Shown one piece after another: positions 1-12,154 of a DNA stretch of 64,000 bases. Every line of letters begins with the position of its first letter. The first letter of the stretch is position 1. Source of the DNA: Corynebacterium aurimucosum ATCC 700975 (GTDB lineage Bacteria > Actinomycetota > Actinomycetes > Mycobacteriales > Mycobacteriaceae); contig NC_012590.1 in assembly GCF_000022905.1 (NCBI RefSeq), forward strand, positions 1 to 64,000, given 5' to 3'. Under the pieces are notes generated by a model. The model had not been told where the DNA came from, did not search any database, and saw only the letters and a list, made by a program, of their open reading frames with translations. The position numbers and the translations under genes were made by a program.

Positions 1-1641
1 GTGTCCGATCCGCAAGCAGCCCTCCGGGCCAGCTGGAAAGCTGTGGTCAGTGATTTGCTGGCTCAGTCCGAGCAACCGAACTCGGATGTCCCCAACTTCT
101 CCCATAGCCAGCGCCTCAACCTTCAACTCGTCGAACCCATCATGATCGGTGATGGCTACGCGTTGATCGCCGCGCCGCACGAGAACGCCAAAACTGTCAT
201 CGAAACTGAACTAGGGGAGTACATCACCCGCGCTTTATCGCAGCACATGGGTCGCCCCTGTTCTTTGGCTGTGACCATTGCGGCGCCACCGCAGCCGGCA
301 CCACAGGAAGAGCCCCCAGCACCCGCGCCTCAACGCCCTATTCAAACCGAGGCTCCCGAGCACGGCATGGGGCACCAGACTCAGGCTTTCCAGCAGCCCA
401 CCCAGTCCACTCAGCCCGCTCCAGCTTCCCAGCCAGAGACACCAAACCACCATCAGCCGCGCTCATGGGAGGCCGCGCATTCCCCGGCCAGCCTCGATGA
501 ATTGGCGCAACACTACAGCGAGCAACAGAGCACCGCTCCCAGTGGCTACCCCGAAGCAACCGGGGCACGGATCCCGCGGGAGGAGCCAGCACACAACCCG
601 AACCGAGAAAAGTCTCTCAACCCGAAGCACACCTTTGAGAACTTCGTCATCGGTTCCTCCAACCGCTTTGCTAACGGCGCTGCCGTAGCCGTCGCGGAGA
701 ACCCCGCGCGCGCCTATAACCCACTCTTTATTTGGGGCGGTTCCGGCCTCGGCAAAACGCACCTGCTGCACGCGGCCGGCAACTACGCCCAGGTCCTGCA
801 CCCGGGACTGCGCGTGAAGTACGTTTCCTCGGAGGAATTCACCAACGACTACATCAACTCCCTGCGTGATGACCGCCAGGAATCCTTCAAGCGCCGCTAC
901 CGCAACCTGGACATCCTCATGGTTGATGACATCCAGTTCCTAGAAGGCAAGGAGTCCACGCAGGAAGAGTTCTTCCACACCTTCAATGCGCTGCACCAGG
1001 CCAATAAACAGATCATTTTGTCCTCCGACCGCCCACCGAAGCAGCTGACCACGCTGGAAGATCGCCTCCGCACACGCTTCGAAGGCGGGCTGATTACAGA
1101 CATTCAGCCGCCAGACCTAGAGACACGCATCGCCATTCTCATGAAGAAGGCCTCCGCGGACGGCACAGACGTCGATCGCTCGGTTCTCGAGCTCATCGCC
1201 TCTCGCTTCGAATCTTCGATCCGCGAGCTCGAAGGTGCGCTCATCCGCGTTTCTGCCTATTCCTCTCTGGTCAATGAGCCGATCAGTTTGGAGATGGCGG
1301 AGATTGCTCTGCATGATCTGGCCCCGGATTCTGCAGATCGCCAGATCACCGCGGCAGCCATCATCGAAGTGACGGCGGACTACTTCAACATCGACGTGGA
1401 TACCCTGCGCGGTTCTGGTAAGAAGCGCGCCGTGGCCCATGCCCGCCAGCTGGCGATGTATCTGTGTCGCGAGCTCACTGAGCTCTCCCTGCCAAAGATT
1501 GGTGACCAGTTCGGCGGCAAGGACCACACCACCGTCATCTATGCGGACCGCAAGATCCGTAAGGAGATGACTGAGAACCGGAATACCTACGACGAGATCC
1601 AGGCGCTGACTCAGCGCGTGAAGAATCACAACCAGCGTTAG
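1..1641 (+). CDS. dnaA: Chromosomal replication initiator DnaA
   Basis: DnaA binds 9-bp DnaA boxes at oriC, unwinds the origin and recruits the replicative helicase. The 546-aa protein has the standard four domains: a short N-terminal interaction domain (about residues 1-95), a Pro/Gln-rich linker (about 95-205), an AAA+ domain with Walker [10 protein letters not shown] (near residue 247) and Walker [11 protein letters not shown] (near residue 305), and a C-terminal box-binding helix-turn-helix with GGKDHTTV (near residue 507). The window's first base is the GTG start. The DnaA boxes directly downstream suggest autoregulation and origin firing. The length and long linker are usual for Corynebacterium. 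Confidence 0.98.
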   Translation: MSDPQAALRASWKAVVSDLLAQSEQPNSDVPNFSHSQRLNLQLVEPIMIGDGYALIAAPHENAKTVIETELGEYITRALSQHMGRPCSLAVTIAAPPQPAPQEEPPAPAPQRPIQTEAPEHGMGHQTQAFQQPTQSTQPAPASQPETPNHHQPRSWEAAHSPASLDELAQHYSEQQSTAPSGYPEATGARIPREEPAHNPNREKSLNPKHTFENFVIGSSNRFANGAAVAVAENPARAYNPLFIWGGSGLGKTHLLHAAGNYAQVLHPGLRVKYVSSEEFTNDYINSLRDDRQESFKRRYRNLDILMVDDIQFLEGKESTQEEFFHTFNALHQANKQIILSSDRPPKQLTTLEDRLRTRFEGGLITDIQPPDLETRIAILMKKASADGTDVDRSVLELIASRFESSIRELEGALIRVSAYSSLVNEPISLEMAEIALHDLAPDSADRQITAAAIIEVTADYFNIDVDTLRGSGKKRAVAHARQLAMYLCRELTELSLPKIGDQFGGKDHTTVIYADRKIRKEMTENRNTYDEIQALTQRVKNHNQR

Positions 1642-2217
1642 CAGCACGCAACGCTTGGCGACGCCCCTCCCATTTCCCGCAGCAACCTCCCCCGCGGGTG
1701 TGGGCAGGGGCGTCTTTGCGATCCACCAAAAAGTTATCCACACCGTTATTCACAGCTGTGTAATTTCATTGTTGTAATTTGTAGATCCTTGTCACGTTTT
1801 CTTCTTCCACAGCAGATCAGAGGGCACATTGCCCTTGTGGTTAACCCTGTGATCAGCAGGGATAGATCTGGGGATGGATTGTGGATAACTTTGACCCCGA
1901 CCCAGTTACTCACATTTCTTGTCATTTGATCACAGTGATCCCACACCCTGACTCACAGATCGGTTCGCCGCTCAGAGCTTGGCTTTTACTGGGTTGTCCA
2001 CAGATCCCACAGCGCTTATTACTACTCCTATTTTGTTTTCTCCCTAACTAAGAAGAAAAAGGATGTGTGTGATTCGTTGGCGCCTGGCCTCACCGCACGC
2101 CCTTATCGGGAAGCACAGAAGGTAAATGACAAAATCCTGTGCTTCGACGCTGATCCTGTAAGTTGGAGTGAGCTTGCAAGAATCTTCCATCCGCAACTAG
2201 AGGAGCGTCTCACCACC
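1642..2217. other. oriC: oriC: dnaA-dnaN intergenic origin region
   Basis: This 576-bp gene-free interval between dnaA and dnaN carries perfect DnaA boxes TTATCCACA at 1734-1742 and, on the other strand, at 1880-1888. Near-consensus boxes lie at 1746-1754 (TTATTCACA), 1836-1844 (minus strand, one mismatch) and 1994-2002 (TTGTCCACA). T-rich stretches at 1765-1805 and 2020-2045 could serve as the unwinding element. Its place between dnaA and dnaN is the standard actinobacterial oriC location. The dnaN promoter must also lie here. The exact unwinding site is inferred only. Confidence 0.9.
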
Positions 2218-3399
2218 ATGGAGCAGTCCGTGTCATTTCGCGTTGCCAAAGATGACCTCGCCAACGCCGTAGCGTGGGTCGCGCGCAGCCTTCCCTCGAA
2301 GGTCACCCAACCGGTACTGCGCGCCATGCTGATCACCGCGGATGACAATGGTTTGGAATTCACCGGCTTCGACTACGAAGTCTCCACCCGCGTGCGTATC
2401 GCTGGCATGGTGGATGAGCCGGGACGCATCGCCGTGGCCGGTAAGTTGCTCTCTGACATCGTTGCTTCCTTGCCCAACAAGGAAATCGAGATGACGCAGG
2501 AAGACAACAAGGTTTTGTTGATCTGTGGTTCCTCCCGTTTCGAGCTACCGCTCATTCCGCTAGATGATTACCCTCAGCTTCCCGTCCTGCCGGAGGTCAC
2601 CGGCACCATTAACCCGCAGCTCTTCGTGGAGGCCATCAGCCAGGTTGTTGCGGCTGCCGGCAAGGATGACACCCTGCCGATGCTCACCGGTGTGCACATC
2701 GACATCAATGGTTCCCACGTGGAAATGACGGCTACGGACCGTTTCCGCTTGGCCATGCGCACCTTCGAGTGGGAGCCAGTATCTTCTGATGTCCAGGCCA
2801 AGCTTCTTGTCCCGGCCAAGACCCTGCAGGAGACCGGCCGCTCCTTGGACACGCACCTCAACATCCCGGTAGAAATTGCCGTGGGCACGGGTGAGAACAT
2901 CGCTGCGGAAGGCCTATTTGGCCTGCATGCGGATAACCGCGAGACCACCACCCGCATGCTGGATGCGGATTTCCCCAACGTGGCACCGCTGCTACCCAAG
3001 ACCCACAGCGCCATGGCCAGCATTGAGGTTGCTCCGCTCCAGGAAGCCATTCGCCGCGTCTCGCTGTTGACGGATCGCAACGCTCAGATCCGCATGGAGT
3101 TCAGCGAAGGTGAGGTGACCTTGGCGGCCGGTGCGGATTCCGGTCGCGCGAGCGAGACTTTGCCGTGCGCCTTCAACGGCCGTGAGGATTTTGTCATTGC
3201 CTTCAACCCGTCCTACCTCAAGGATGGTTTGGCTGTGGTTCACACGAATCGCGTGGTCTTCGGCTTTACCGAACCTTCGCGCCCGGCAATCATGATTCCG
3301 GAACCGGAAGAGCTGCCAGCAGCCAACGAAGACGGCTCTTTCCCCACCCCGGAAACTGATTTCACCTACCTCTTGATGCCGGTGCGCTTGCCAGGCTAG
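2218..3399 (+). CDS. dnaN: DNA polymerase III sliding clamp, beta subunit
   Basis: The dimeric beta clamp encircles DNA and tethers polymerase III. I chose the ATG at 2218 (product [18 protein letters not shown]..., 393 aa), which matches the usual clamp start and length. The frame stays open upstream to 2065, but that extension has no clamp-like sequence. Clamp hallmarks include the segment [10 protein letters not shown] in the middle domain and the C-terminal tail ending LLMPVRLPG, the usual hydrophobic pocket-forming end (MPVRL). recF follows after 5 bp, indicating co-transcription. Confidence 0.96.
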   Translation: MEQSVSFRVAKDDLANAVAWVARSLPSKVTQPVLRAMLITADDNGLEFTGFDYEVSTRVRIAGMVDEPGRIAVAGKLLSDIVASLPNKEIEMTQEDNKVLLICGSSRFELPLIPLDDYPQLPVLPEVTGTINPQLFVEAISQVVAAAGKDDTLPMLTGVHIDINGSHVEMTATDRFRLAMRTFEWEPVSSDVQAKLLVPAKTLQETGRSLDTHLNIPVEIAVGTGENIAAEGLFGLHADNRETTTRMLDADFPNVAPLLPKTHSAMASIEVAPLQEAIRRVSLLTDRNAQIRMEFSEGEVTLAAGADSGRASETLPCAFNGREDFVIAFNPSYLKDGLAVVHTNRVVFGFTEPSRPAIMIPEPEELPAANEDGSFPTPETDFTYLLMPVRLPG

Positions 3400-3404
3400 G
3401 CCAT

Positions 3405-4583
3405 ATGTATATTCGCGATCTCGATGTCAGGGACTTCCGCTCCTGGCCCGAGCTCACCCTCAGGCTGAAACCGGGAATTACCCTGTTTGTCGGCCGCAAC
3501 GGTTTCGGCAAAACCAACATCGTCGAGGCCATCGGGTATACCGCGCATCTATCCTCACACCGCGTGGCCCACGATGCCCCCCTCGTGCGCCAGGGTGCGC
3601 ACAATGCTCGTATCTCCGCCACGGCGGTGAACCAGGGCAGAGAGCTCACTGCGCACCTTTTGATCAAACCCCACGCGGCCAATCAGGCTCAGATCAACCG
3701 CACGCGCCTGAAATCCCCGCGTGAGCTCCTGGGCGTGGTGAAAACCGTGTTATTTTCCCCGGAGGATTTGTCCCTCGTGCGCGGCGAACCGGCAGCGCGC
3801 CGCCAGTATCTGGATGACATCATTGCCTCACGCACGCCGCGTTTGGCTGGTGTGAAGGCTGATTATGACAAGGTGCTCAAGCAGCGCAATGCGTTGTTGA
3901 AGTCGGCGTCGCCAAGCTTGCGCCGCGGCTACAGCGACAGTGATGGTGCCTCGGCGCTGGCGACTCTCGACGTGTGGGATACGCAGCTATCTTCCCTCGG
4001 CGCGCAGGTGATTCAGGCACGCCTTGCGCTTGTCGACGAACTCCGCGAGCTCATCCCCGCCGCCTATGCCGGGCTCGCCCCGGAATCGCGTCCGGCCGCC
4101 ATTGACTACAAGTCCACCGTGGACATCTCAGACCGCGAGGTCATCGAGGCCATGATGCTCACCGAGCTGGCCACGAAGCGCCAACGAGAGATCGAACGCG
4201 GCATCTCACTCGTCGGACCGCACCGCGACGATCTGGTGCTTAACCTTGGCACGAGCCCCGCCAAGGGCTTTGCTAGCCACGGCGAGACCTGGTCGTATGC
4301 CATCTCTCTGCGGCTGGCGGAGTTCAACCTGCTGCGCCAAGACGGCACTGATCCGATCCTCATCCTCGATGATGTTTTCGCTGAGCTGGATGCCAAGCGC
4401 CGCGAGAAACTCGTCCGCCTCGCGGCGGGCGCGGAACAGGTGCTGATCACTGCGGCGGTGGATGAGGATTTGCCCGGAAACTTGCAGCCCATCGAACGTT
4501 TTACGGTCACGGTCCGGGATACCGACGAAGGCCGGATTTCTGAGATCGCTCCGTATACAGCGGGCGGTGATGAAGATGACTGA
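3405..4583 (+). CDS. recF: DNA replication and repair ATPase RecF
   Basis: RecF is an SMC-like ABC ATPase that helps RecO/RecR load RecA at gaps. The 392-aa product has Walker [10 protein letters not shown] near residue 30, and a C-terminal Walker B/D-loop [13 protein letters not shown] near residue 320. The LVGPHRDD segment near residue 265 is characteristic of RecF. It starts 5 bp after dnaN and its 3' end overlaps the next gene by 14 bp, so dnaN-recF-dciA look translationally coupled. An acidic tail (GGDEDD) is present. Confidence 0.96.
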   Translation: MYIRDLDVRDFRSWPELTLRLKPGITLFVGRNGFGKTNIVEAIGYTAHLSSHRVAHDAPLVRQGAHNARISATAVNQGRELTAHLLIKPHAANQAQINRTRLKSPRELLGVVKTVLFSPEDLSLVRGEPAARRQYLDDIIASRTPRLAGVKADYDKVLKQRNALLKSASPSLRRGYSDSDGASALATLDVWDTQLSSLGAQVIQARLALVDELRELIPAAYAGLAPESRPAAIDYKSTVDISDREVIEAMMLTELATKRQREIERGISLVGPHRDDLVLNLGTSPAKGFASHGETWSYAISLRLAEFNLLRQDGTDPILILDDVFAELDAKRREKLVRLAAGAEQVLITAAVDEDLPGNLQPIERFTVTVRDTDEGRISEIAPYTAGGDEDD

Positions 4584-5118
4584 GCAGGACTTCGATCCGG
4601 TCAAGGCGCTCTTCGAGCGCACACGAAGCAACTCCAAGAATCCGCCGAAGCTCAATAAACCGGCGCCCAAAATGAACGTGGCCCCGACATCTTCCGAGAA
4701 GCAGCCAAAGCCCTATCAGCGTGGTAGGCCGAGCGGTCCTGATGGCCGTCGCAGACGCCGCAGCCTTGAGATCCCTAGCCTCGGCGCACAGATCCAACGA
4801 GAGATTGGCAAACGCGGCTGGGAACACGAATTAGCTCATGGTTGGGTCATGGGCAATTGGGAAAACCTCGTCGGCGAGCGCATCGCCGCGCACACGCAAC
4901 CGCTCACCATCAAGGAGCAGGTTGTCTACGTGGCGTGTGATTCTTCTAGCTGGGCCACCGAGCTGCGTTACTTGCAGCGGCCCATTTTGCAGAAGATTGC
5001 TGATCGCCTCGGCCCGGACGTGGTGGTTAAGCTGCACATTCAGGGCCCCAAGCAGCACCGCAACTATGAGGGCCGCCAATGGGTCAAGCCGCAAGGTTCG
5101 CAAGATACGTACGGCTGA
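4570..5118 (+). CDS. DUF721/DciA-like protein, probable helicase operator
   Basis: The product has 182 aa from the ATG at 4570 (MKMTEQDF...), with an alternative ATG at 4576. It overlaps the recF end, as is usual for the actinobacterial gene between recF and gyrB. A basic, disordered N-terminal half (about residues 20-75, many K/R/P) precedes a KH-like DUF721 domain (about 78-165). That domain includes the segments [20 protein letters not shown] and [18 protein letters not shown]. In bacteria without DnaC/DnaI, DciA proteins with this domain deliver DnaB to the origin. The family call is firm and the function follows from the family. The symbol dciA is not assigned because orthology was not tested. 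Confidence 0.85.
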   Translation: MKMTEQDFDPVKALFERTRSNSKNPPKLNKPAPKMNVAPTSSEKQPKPYQRGRPSGPDGRRRRRSLEIPSLGAQIQREIGKRGWEHELAHGWVMGNWENLVGERIAAHTQPLTIKEQVVYVACDSSSWATELRYLQRPILQKIADRLGPDVVVKLHIQGPKQHRNYEGRQWVKPQGSQDTYG

Positions 5119-5175
5119 TTTTGGGCGACCGTGAAATTCATGCAAATTTGGGTCTCTCACGGGCGTGCAGTGCCC

Positions 5176-5201
5176 TTGCGTGGGGGGACACAGTGTAGAA
5201 T
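5176..5201 (+). promoter_or_regulatory. Candidate gyrB promoter
   Basis: An extended -10-like element TGTAGAAT ends at 5201, with a weak -35-like TTGCGT at 5176-5181. The spacing of about 14 bp is short, so the -35 assignment is uncertain. The element sits 48 bp upstream of the gyrB GTG start. A purine-rich ribosome site AAAGGAG lies at 5231-5237. Confidence 0.35.
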
Positions 5202-5227
5202 GGCTAAAGTCTTAGATTTAGCTCTAG

Positions 5228-7294
<2,067 letters not shown>

Positions 7295-7312
7295 GCGCTA
7301 CACAAAACCCGC

Positions 7313-7349
7313 AAAGACCAGCACCTCATATGAGGTGCTGGTCTTTTTT
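7313..7349. terminator. Bidirectional intrinsic terminator between gyrB and 7367 gene
   Basis: Bases 7313-7346 form a perfect 34-bp palindrome centred on CATATG, with A residues on the left and a T run (7341-7349) on the right. It can therefore serve both gyrB from the left and the minus-strand gene ending at 7367 from the right. Confidence 0.85.
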
Positions 7350-7366
7350 CGTCGTCAAGCAGGCGC

Positions 7367-7813
7367 TTAAACAGTGCCCATATGGCGCTGCAGAACACGG
7401 CCGATGGTCGCAACATTGGGCTCCAAGATGGAGGAGGCCTTGCCGCGAAGTGACTTGTAGGTGCGAGCGATGCCAGGCGCCTTAACGTCCTCAGCGGCTT
7501 TGTCCGCAGTATTCATGATGACCTCTGTGACCTCAGCGCTGCGTCCGTCCAGATAAGTGCCGAAGTCAGACTGCTCAGAGCCCTCGAATTCCTTCCAGTA
7601 GGCATCCAGGCTGTTGAGCAGCTCCGGAAGCATCTGGTTGATTCCTTTGGATAAGACCTTAGAATCTGCCTTCTTTGCGGCGGCTAGAGCGCCCTTGAAG
7701 GCCATTCCGGAAATGCCGGAGAGCGAAGAGACGGTGTCATCGGCGTCCGTGGCCAAGTCTGCCACCACGGCGTTGCGGGTAGGGGATTGGAGAAGCTGGG
7801 TGAGGTTTGTCAT
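7367..7813 (-). CDS. Conserved hypothetical cytoplasmic protein
   Basis: The product has 148 aa starting MTNLTQLLQS. The frame extends upstream to 7930, but the ATG at 7813 gives a compact protein, and the extension would overlap the secreted-protein gene next door. It is largely alpha-helical by composition, without transmembrane segments or a signal peptide. It contains RSAEVTEVIMNTADKAAED and a C-terminal RVLQRHMGTV. I do not recognise a catalytic motif. It resembles small corynebacterial proteins of unknown function and is likely co-transcribed with the upstream secreted protein. Confidence 0.7.
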   Translation of the reverse strand: MTNLTQLLQSPTRNAVVADLATDADDTVSSLSGISGMAFKGALAAAKKADSKVLSKGINQMLPELLNSLDAYWKEFEGSEQSDFGTYLDGRSAEVTEVIMNTADKAAEDVKAPGIARTYKSLRGKASSILEPNVATIGRVLQRHMGTV

Positions 7814-7823
7814 ACAGGCGAGC

Positions 7824-8270
7824 TTACTGTGCCGGTGCGCTGGAGCCTGCCTTGAGCGCGGCGATCTGGTCAGCAATCTCCGGGAAGCCATTGGTGCGGG
7901 CGAGGCGCTCGAGGTCGAAGTCAGGACCACCTTCGTAAAGGCGGTTGTTCTCGGAAGAACCAGAGGAGCCTGCCATTCCGATCTGGGCGGCGAACTCGTC
8001 TACCTGGGCGCGCAGTGCCGGGACGTTATCCACTACCAGTTTGAGCAGTGCTGCTGCGGCGGCGATGCTACCGCCGATGATGAGCGTCATGTCGATCGGC
8101 GTGGAACCGGTGAGGGAGGAGCCGGCTTCGCCCTGCTCGAAGTCGGGGTTGAGGTTGTTCTGCCAATTATTGTCGGCGGTCTTAGCGCTCGCAGCCGGCG
8201 TTGCGGCGGTGGCAAGGGTGGTGGCCACGAGACCGGCGGCGAGGAACTTCTTCAGGGATTTCGAGGGCAT
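7824..8270 (-). CDS. Small secreted protein with one hydrophobic segment
   Basis: The product has 148 aa from the ATG at 8270, chosen because an AAGGAA ribosome site lies at a suitable distance, whereas the GTG at 8288 lacks one. An N-terminal signal peptide (MPSKSLKKFLAAGLVATTLA...) has a likely cleavage after ASA near residue 27. A second hydrophobic stretch (IIGGSIAAAAALLKLVV, about residues 62-80) could be a membrane anchor. The C-terminal part is acidic and helical. No recognised domain. It lies directly upstream of the 7367-7813 gene and probably shares its transcript. Confidence 0.7.
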   Translation of the reverse strand: MPSKSLKKFLAAGLVATTLATAATPAASAKTADNNWQNNLNPDFEQGEAGSSLTGSTPIDMTLIIGGSIAAAAALLKLVVDNVPALRAQVDEFAAQIGMAGSSGSSENNRLYEGGPDFDLERLARTNGFPEIADQIAALKAGSSAPAQ

Positions 8271-8320
8271 AGGGAATTCCTTTCTCACAAGGGAATAGAG
8301 ACTTCTTTATCATGTTCAAC

Positions 8321-8581
8321 TTACATAACTTCTGCAACAGAAAGATAGACCTCGGCGCAAAATCGCGCGAATTCTTCGTTTTTTCCACTCAGTGCGGGGA
8401 CCGCGCGCAAGACTGTTTCTAGTGATTCTGCCGCCGCAGAGCGGTTGCCATGAACAGCAATTCCCTCGACGGTTGCCGTGCTCGCCGCCGCCGCGGCGGT
8501 CAAGGCGGCAAAGTTTATAACCCGCACCCGATAGGCCTGGCAGAAATCGCGCGCGATGAGGAGCAGCTGTTCTGCGTTCAT
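8321..8581 (-). CDS. Doc/Fic-like toxin relic lacking the catalytic motif
   Basis: The 86-aa product starts in an ATGA overlap with the upstream RHH-type gene, the classic toxin-antitoxin arrangement. Its pattern follows the Doc fold: LLLIARDFCQ at the N-terminus, a middle Ala-rich helix with IAVHG, then PALSGKNEEFA followed by AEVYLSV. In active Doc toxins the corresponding segment is HxFxDGNKR. Here the catalytic His is a Pro, and the D and KR positions are changed, while one Asn survives. I infer a catalytically dead Doc-like protein. The homology is read by eye and is not certain. Confidence 0.55.
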   Translation of the reverse strand: MNAEQLLLIARDFCQAYRVRVINFAALTAAAAASTATVEGIAVHGNRSAAAESLETVLRAVPALSGKNEEFARFCAEVYLSVAEVM

Positions 8582-8799
8582 TGGCGCCCACCCCGGGCTT
8601 GGCGGATCTCCGCCTCTAATTCCGCACGCCCAGGCAGCAGCCGGCGCGCGGTGTCCTGCACGGCAGCATCCGAGAGGGCTCGCGCAGCCGCCGCGACAAT
8701 GGCGCGGACCACCGCCTCGTGCTTGGAGGTTCCTTGCGCGGAGGCTAGCAGAGTCAGTGCGTGGTCTTGTTCCGGGGTCAGGCGCAGTGTCATAGCCAT
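8578..8799 (-). CDS. Ribbon-helix-helix antitoxin-like DNA-binding protein
   Basis: The 73-aa product starts MAMTLRLTPEQDHAL; an alternative ATG lies at 8793. A short N-terminal beta strand (MTLRLT) is followed by two helices (EQDHALTLLASAQ, SKHEAVVRAIVAAAA), the MetJ/CopG ribbon-helix-helix layout. Such proteins bind their own promoter and neutralise a toxin encoded downstream. The gene ends in a 4-bp overlap with the Doc-like gene. The promoter lies in the short divergent interval to gyrA, where GGTATCACTGTGATACC (8809-8825) is a perfect inverted repeat that could be its operator. Confidence 0.7.
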   Translation of the reverse strand: MAMTLRLTPEQDHALTLLASAQGTSKHEAVVRAIVAAAARALSDAAVQDTARRLLPGRAELEAEIRQARGGRQ

Positions 8800-8808
8800 A
8801 GCGCGAAT

Positions 8809-8825
8809 GGTATCACTGTGATACC
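8809..8825. promoter_or_regulatory. Palindromic operator candidate between RHH gene and gyrA
   Basis: The sequence GGTATCACTGTGATACC is a perfect dyad with one central base, placed 10 bp upstream of the RHH gene start and about 54 bp upstream of gyrA. Ribbon-helix-helix antitoxins commonly bind such dyads to autorepress. That this one does so is inferred from position and symmetry only. Confidence 0.5.
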
Positions 8826-8878
8826 ACTGCTGTGCCACACACGGCTTTATATGGCCCTCAACGGTAGGATGGGACGTT

Positions 8879-11467
8879 ATGAGTGACAATAACGGTGATC
8901 TTTTCGATCGCATTCAACCAATTGACATCAATGAGGAAATGGAGTCGAGTTATATCGACTACGCTATGTCCGTCATTGTCGGCCGCGCCCTGCCAGAGGT
9001 GCGTGACGGTCTTAAGCCTGTTCACCGCCGCATCCTCTACGCCATGTATGACTCCGGCTACCGCCCGGATCGCGGCTACGTAAAGTCCGCCCGCCCGGTC
9101 TCGGACACGATGGGCCAGTTCCACCCGCACGGTGACTCCGCTATCTACGACACCCTTGTGCGCCTAGCCCAGCCGTGGAACATGCGCTACCCGCTGGTGG
9201 ACGGCCAGGGTAACTTCGGTTCCCGCGGTAATGACGGCCCCGCCGCCATGCGTTATACCGAGTGCCGCATGACGCCGCTGGCCATGGAGATGGTGCGTGA
9301 TATCCGCGAAAATACCGTCGACTTTGCACCTAACTACGACGGCAAGACGCAGGAACCGACTATCCTGCCCTCCCGCGTTCCGAACCTGCTGATGAATGGC
9401 TCCGGCGGTATCGCCGTTGGTATGGCCACCAACATCCCGCCGCACAACCTCAACGAATTGGCGGAAGCCATTTACTGGCTGCTTGATAACCCGAATGCTT
9501 CTGAGGAAGAAGCCTTGGCTGCGTGTATGGAGCGCGTTAAGGGACCGGATTTCCCCACTGCGGGCCTCATTGTGGGCGACCAAGGCATCAAGGATGCCTA
9601 CACCACCGGCCGCGGCTCTATCCGCATGCGCGGCGTGACCTCCATTGAGGAGGTGGGCAACCGCCAGACCATCGTTATCACTGAGCTGCCTTACCAGGTC
9701 AACCCGGACAACATGATCTCCAACATCGCGGAGTCCGTGGTCAACGGCAAGATCGCCGGTATTGCCAAGATCGAAGACGAGTCCTCTGACCGTGTGGGCA
9801 TGCGCATCGTGGTCACCCTCAAGCGTGATGCTGTGGCCCGCGTTGTCCTCAACAACCTGTACAAGCACTCCCAGCTGCAGACCTCCTTCGGTGCCAACAT
9901 GCTCTCCATCGTCGATGGCGTGCCGCGCACCCTGCGCCTCGATCAGATGCTGAGCTACTACGTGGCTCACCAGATTGAGGTCATCGTCCGCCGTACTCAG
10001 TTCCGTCTCGATGAGGCTGAGAAGCGCGCTCACATCCTGCGCGGCTTGGTCAAGGCGCTCGACATGCTCGATGAGGTCATCGCGCTCATCCGCCGTTCCC
10101 CGACGGTGGAGGAGGCGCGTGAAGGCCTGATGCAGCTTCTCGGCGTCGACGAAATCCAAGCAGATGCCATCCTGGCGATGCGTCTGCGCCGTCTGGCCGC
10201 CCTGGAGCGCCAGAAGATCATTGATGAGTTGGCGGAGATCGAGGAGATCATCGCGGACCTCAAGGACATCTTGGCCCGCGAGGAGCGCCAGCGCGAAATT
10301 GTCCACGATGAGCTGGAAGAGATCGTCGAGAAGTACGGCGATGAGCGCCGTACCCAGATCGTCGCCGCCTCCGGTGACGTGTCCGATGAGGACCTCATTG
10401 CCCGCGAGAACGTCGTTGTCACCATCACCGCAACGGGCTACGCCAAGCGCACCAAGGTGGATGCCTACAAGGCGCAGAAGCGCGGTGGCAAGGGCGTGCG
10501 TGGCGCGGAGCTCAAGCAGGACGATATTGTCAAGAACTTCTTCGTCTGCTCCACGCACGACTGGATCCTGTTCTTCACCAACTTCGGCCGCGTCTACCGC
10601 CTCAAGGCCTACGAGCTTCCGGAGGCTGGCCGCACCGCCCGCGGCCAGCACGTGGCCAACCTGCTGGAGTTCCAGCCGGAGGAGAAGATCGCCCAGGTCA
10701 TCCAGATTCAGTCCTATGAGGACGCTCCTTACCTCGTCCTTGCTACCCAGCAGGGCCGCGTGAAGAAGTCCCGCCTCACCGACTACGAATCCGCACGTTC
10801 CGCTGGCCTCATCGCGATCAACCTCAACGAGGGCGATGCGCTAATCGGTGCCCAGCTGGTCAACGAGGGCGATGACATCTTGCTCACCTCTGAACAGGGT
10901 CAGGCTATCCGTTTCACCGCGGACGATGACCAGCTGCGTCCGATGGGCCGCGCTACTGCCGGCGTGAAGGGCATGCGTTTCCGTGGCGATGACCAACTGC
11001 TGTCCATGTCTGTGGTCAGCGATGGTCAGTTCCTCTTAGTGGCGACCTCTGGCGGCTACGGCAAGCGCACAGCTATCGAGGAGTACACCCCGCAGGGTCG
11101 CGGTGGCCTCGGTGTGATGACCTTCAAGTACACCCCGAAGCGCGGCAAGCTCATTGCGGCAATCTCTGTCGACGAGGACGACGAGATCTTCGCCATCACC
11201 TCCGCTGGCGGTGTTGTCCGCACCGAGGTAAACCAGATTCGCCCGAGCTCCCGCGCCACCATGGGCGTGCGCTTGGTCAACCTGGCTGACGACGTCGAGC
11301 TGCTGGCCATCGACCGCAACGTTGAGGATGATGGCGAGGAAGACGCCCAGGCAGTAGCCAAGGGCGAGAAGTCCGTGGAGGACGTCAAGCCTGAGCACCT
11401 CAAGCTTGGGGAAGACTCCCAGCAGGACGAAGCTGGAAGCAAGGATGCCGATAAGGACGAGGAGTAA
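8879..11467 (+). CDS. gyrA: DNA gyrase subunit A
   Basis: GyrA carries out DNA breakage, strand passage and wrapping within gyrase. The 862-aa protein shows the N-terminal breakage-reunion domain with catalytic Tyr in [10 protein letters not shown] (near residue 128). The quinolone-resistance region reads [15 protein letters not shown], with Ser and Asp at the two classic resistance positions, so no common quinolone-resistance substitution is visible. The C-terminal domain has beta-pinwheel repeats, including the GyrA-box-like segment QKRGGKG near residue 538. An acidic tail of about 45 residues follows. A DUF3566 gene starts 3 bp after the stop. Confidence 0.97.
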   Translation: MSDNNGDLFDRIQPIDINEEMESSYIDYAMSVIVGRALPEVRDGLKPVHRRILYAMYDSGYRPDRGYVKSARPVSDTMGQFHPHGDSAIYDTLVRLAQPWNMRYPLVDGQGNFGSRGNDGPAAMRYTECRMTPLAMEMVRDIRENTVDFAPNYDGKTQEPTILPSRVPNLLMNGSGGIAVGMATNIPPHNLNELAEAIYWLLDNPNASEEEALAACMERVKGPDFPTAGLIVGDQGIKDAYTTGRGSIRMRGVTSIEEVGNRQTIVITELPYQVNPDNMISNIAESVVNGKIAGIAKIEDESSDRVGMRIVVTLKRDAVARVVLNNLYKHSQLQTSFGANMLSIVDGVPRTLRLDQMLSYYVAHQIEVIVRRTQFRLDEAEKRAHILRGLVKALDMLDEVIALIRRSPTVEEAREGLMQLLGVDEIQADAILAMRLRRLAALERQKIIDELAEIEEIIADLKDILAREERQREIVHDELEEIVEKYGDERRTQIVAASGDVSDEDLIARENVVVTITATGYAKRTKVDAYKAQKRGGKGVRGAELKQDDIVKNFFVCSTHDWILFFTNFGRVYRLKAYELPEAGRTARGQHVANLLEFQPEEKIAQVIQIQSYEDAPYLVLATQQGRVKKSRLTDYESARSAGLIAINLNEGDALIGAQLVNEGDDILLTSEQGQAIRFTADDDQLRPMGRATAGVKGMRFRGDDQLLSMSVVSDGQFLLVATSGGYGKRTAIEEYTPQGRGGLGVMTFKYTPKRGKLIAAISVDEDDEIFAITSAGGVVRTEVNQIRPSSRATMGVRLVNLADDVELLAIDRNVEDDGEEDAQAVAKGEKSVEDVKPEHLKLGEDSQQDEAGSKDADKDEE

Positions 11468-11470
11468 CCC

Positions 11471-11818
11471 ATGATTGGACGAGAGCTTCACCTCGCCCGG
11501 ATTTCGCCCATGTCGGCGTTCCGCGTTGGCTTGGCCATGTCCCTCGTCGGCCTCGTGGCCTGGCTCATTGCCGTGTGCTTGTTGTACGTCGGCCTTGACC
11601 AGGCAGGCATCTGGGATTCCTTCAATAGCCTCGTCGGCGGTGTCGGCGGTGGCTTTGAGGTCTCCTTCGGGTTGGTCGTCTCTGCGGCCGCACTGTTTGG
11701 TGCCATTATCGCTGTGCTGATGACCATTCTGGCGCCCATCATGGCGGTGATTTACAACGCCATCGTGGACGTTTTCGGCGGATTCAAGATTCGCCTTCAA
11801 GACGAACCGCATAACTAG
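11471..11818 (+). CDS. DUF3566 family membrane protein
   Basis: The 115-aa product has two predicted membrane helices (about residues 18-42 and 62-92) with a Gly-rich turn between them. The gene sits directly downstream of gyrA and ahead of tRNA-Ile and tRNA-Ala, the conserved place of the actinobacterial DUF3566 gene (compare the gyrA-adjacent gene of mycobacteria). Molecular function is unknown. It is probably co-transcribed with gyrA, since only 3 bp separate them. Confidence 0.85.
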   Translation: MIGRELHLARISPMSAFRVGLAMSLVGLVAWLIAVCLLYVGLDQAGIWDSFNSLVGGVGGGFEVSFGLVVSAAALFGAIIAVLMTILAPIMAVIYNAIVDVFGGFKIRLQDEPHN

Positions 11819-11905
11819 CGAATATCATCGAGAAAAACTACGTATGACCAGGCGATTTGTAATAGATCGCCGGTCCTATGTAGAGTAACTATTCGTTCCG
11901 GTCAA

Positions 11906-11979
11906 GGGCCTATAGCTCAGTCGGTTAGAGCGCATCGCTGATAACGATGAGGTCGCTGGTTCGATTCCAGCTAGGCCCA
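11906..11979 (+). tRNA. tRNA-Ile (GAT)
   Basis: The acceptor stem GGGCCTA pairs with TAGGCCC. The D arm carries GCTC/GAGC, the anticodon loop CTGATAA carries GAT, and the T loop is TTCGATT. A genomically encoded CCA follows the discriminator A at 11979 (through 11982). Confidence 0.97.
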
Positions 11980-11991
11980 CCACGGAACAAT

Positions 11992-12064
11992 GGGGCATTA
12001 GCTCAATTGGTAGAGCATCTGCTTTGCAAGCAGAAGGTCAGGAGTTCGATTCTCCTATGCTCCA
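11992..12064 (+). tRNA. tRNA-Ala (TGC)
   Basis: The acceptor GGGGCAT pairs with ATGCTCC, and the anticodon loop TTTGCAA carries TGC. It lies 12 bp after tRNA-Ile, in the usual Ile-Ala pair downstream of gyrA. Confidence 0.97.
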
Positions 12065-12076
12065 CAGCATAAGTGG

Positions 12077-12108
12077 AAGGCGCCCGGCGGAAACGCTGGG
12101 CGCCTTTC
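12077..12108 (+). terminator. Terminator of the tRNA pair
   Basis: A strong stem AAGGCGCCCGGCG / CGCTGGGCGCCTT with a GAAA loop is followed by TTC just after tRNA-Ala. Confidence 0.8.
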
Positions 12109-12154
12109 GCGTTCGGCCACTGGTGGCTTTAAGCCTGCAATTGCCTATGAATTT

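Noticed and set aside
2065..2217. N-terminal extension of the dnaN frame
   Set aside because: The frame is open, but the residues do not resemble a clamp and the region overlaps oriC; the ATG at 2218 gives the normal clamp start.
9119..9170. Quinolone-resistance substitution in GyrA
   Set aside because: The region reads [13 protein letters not shown] with the wild-type Ser and Asp at the key positions.
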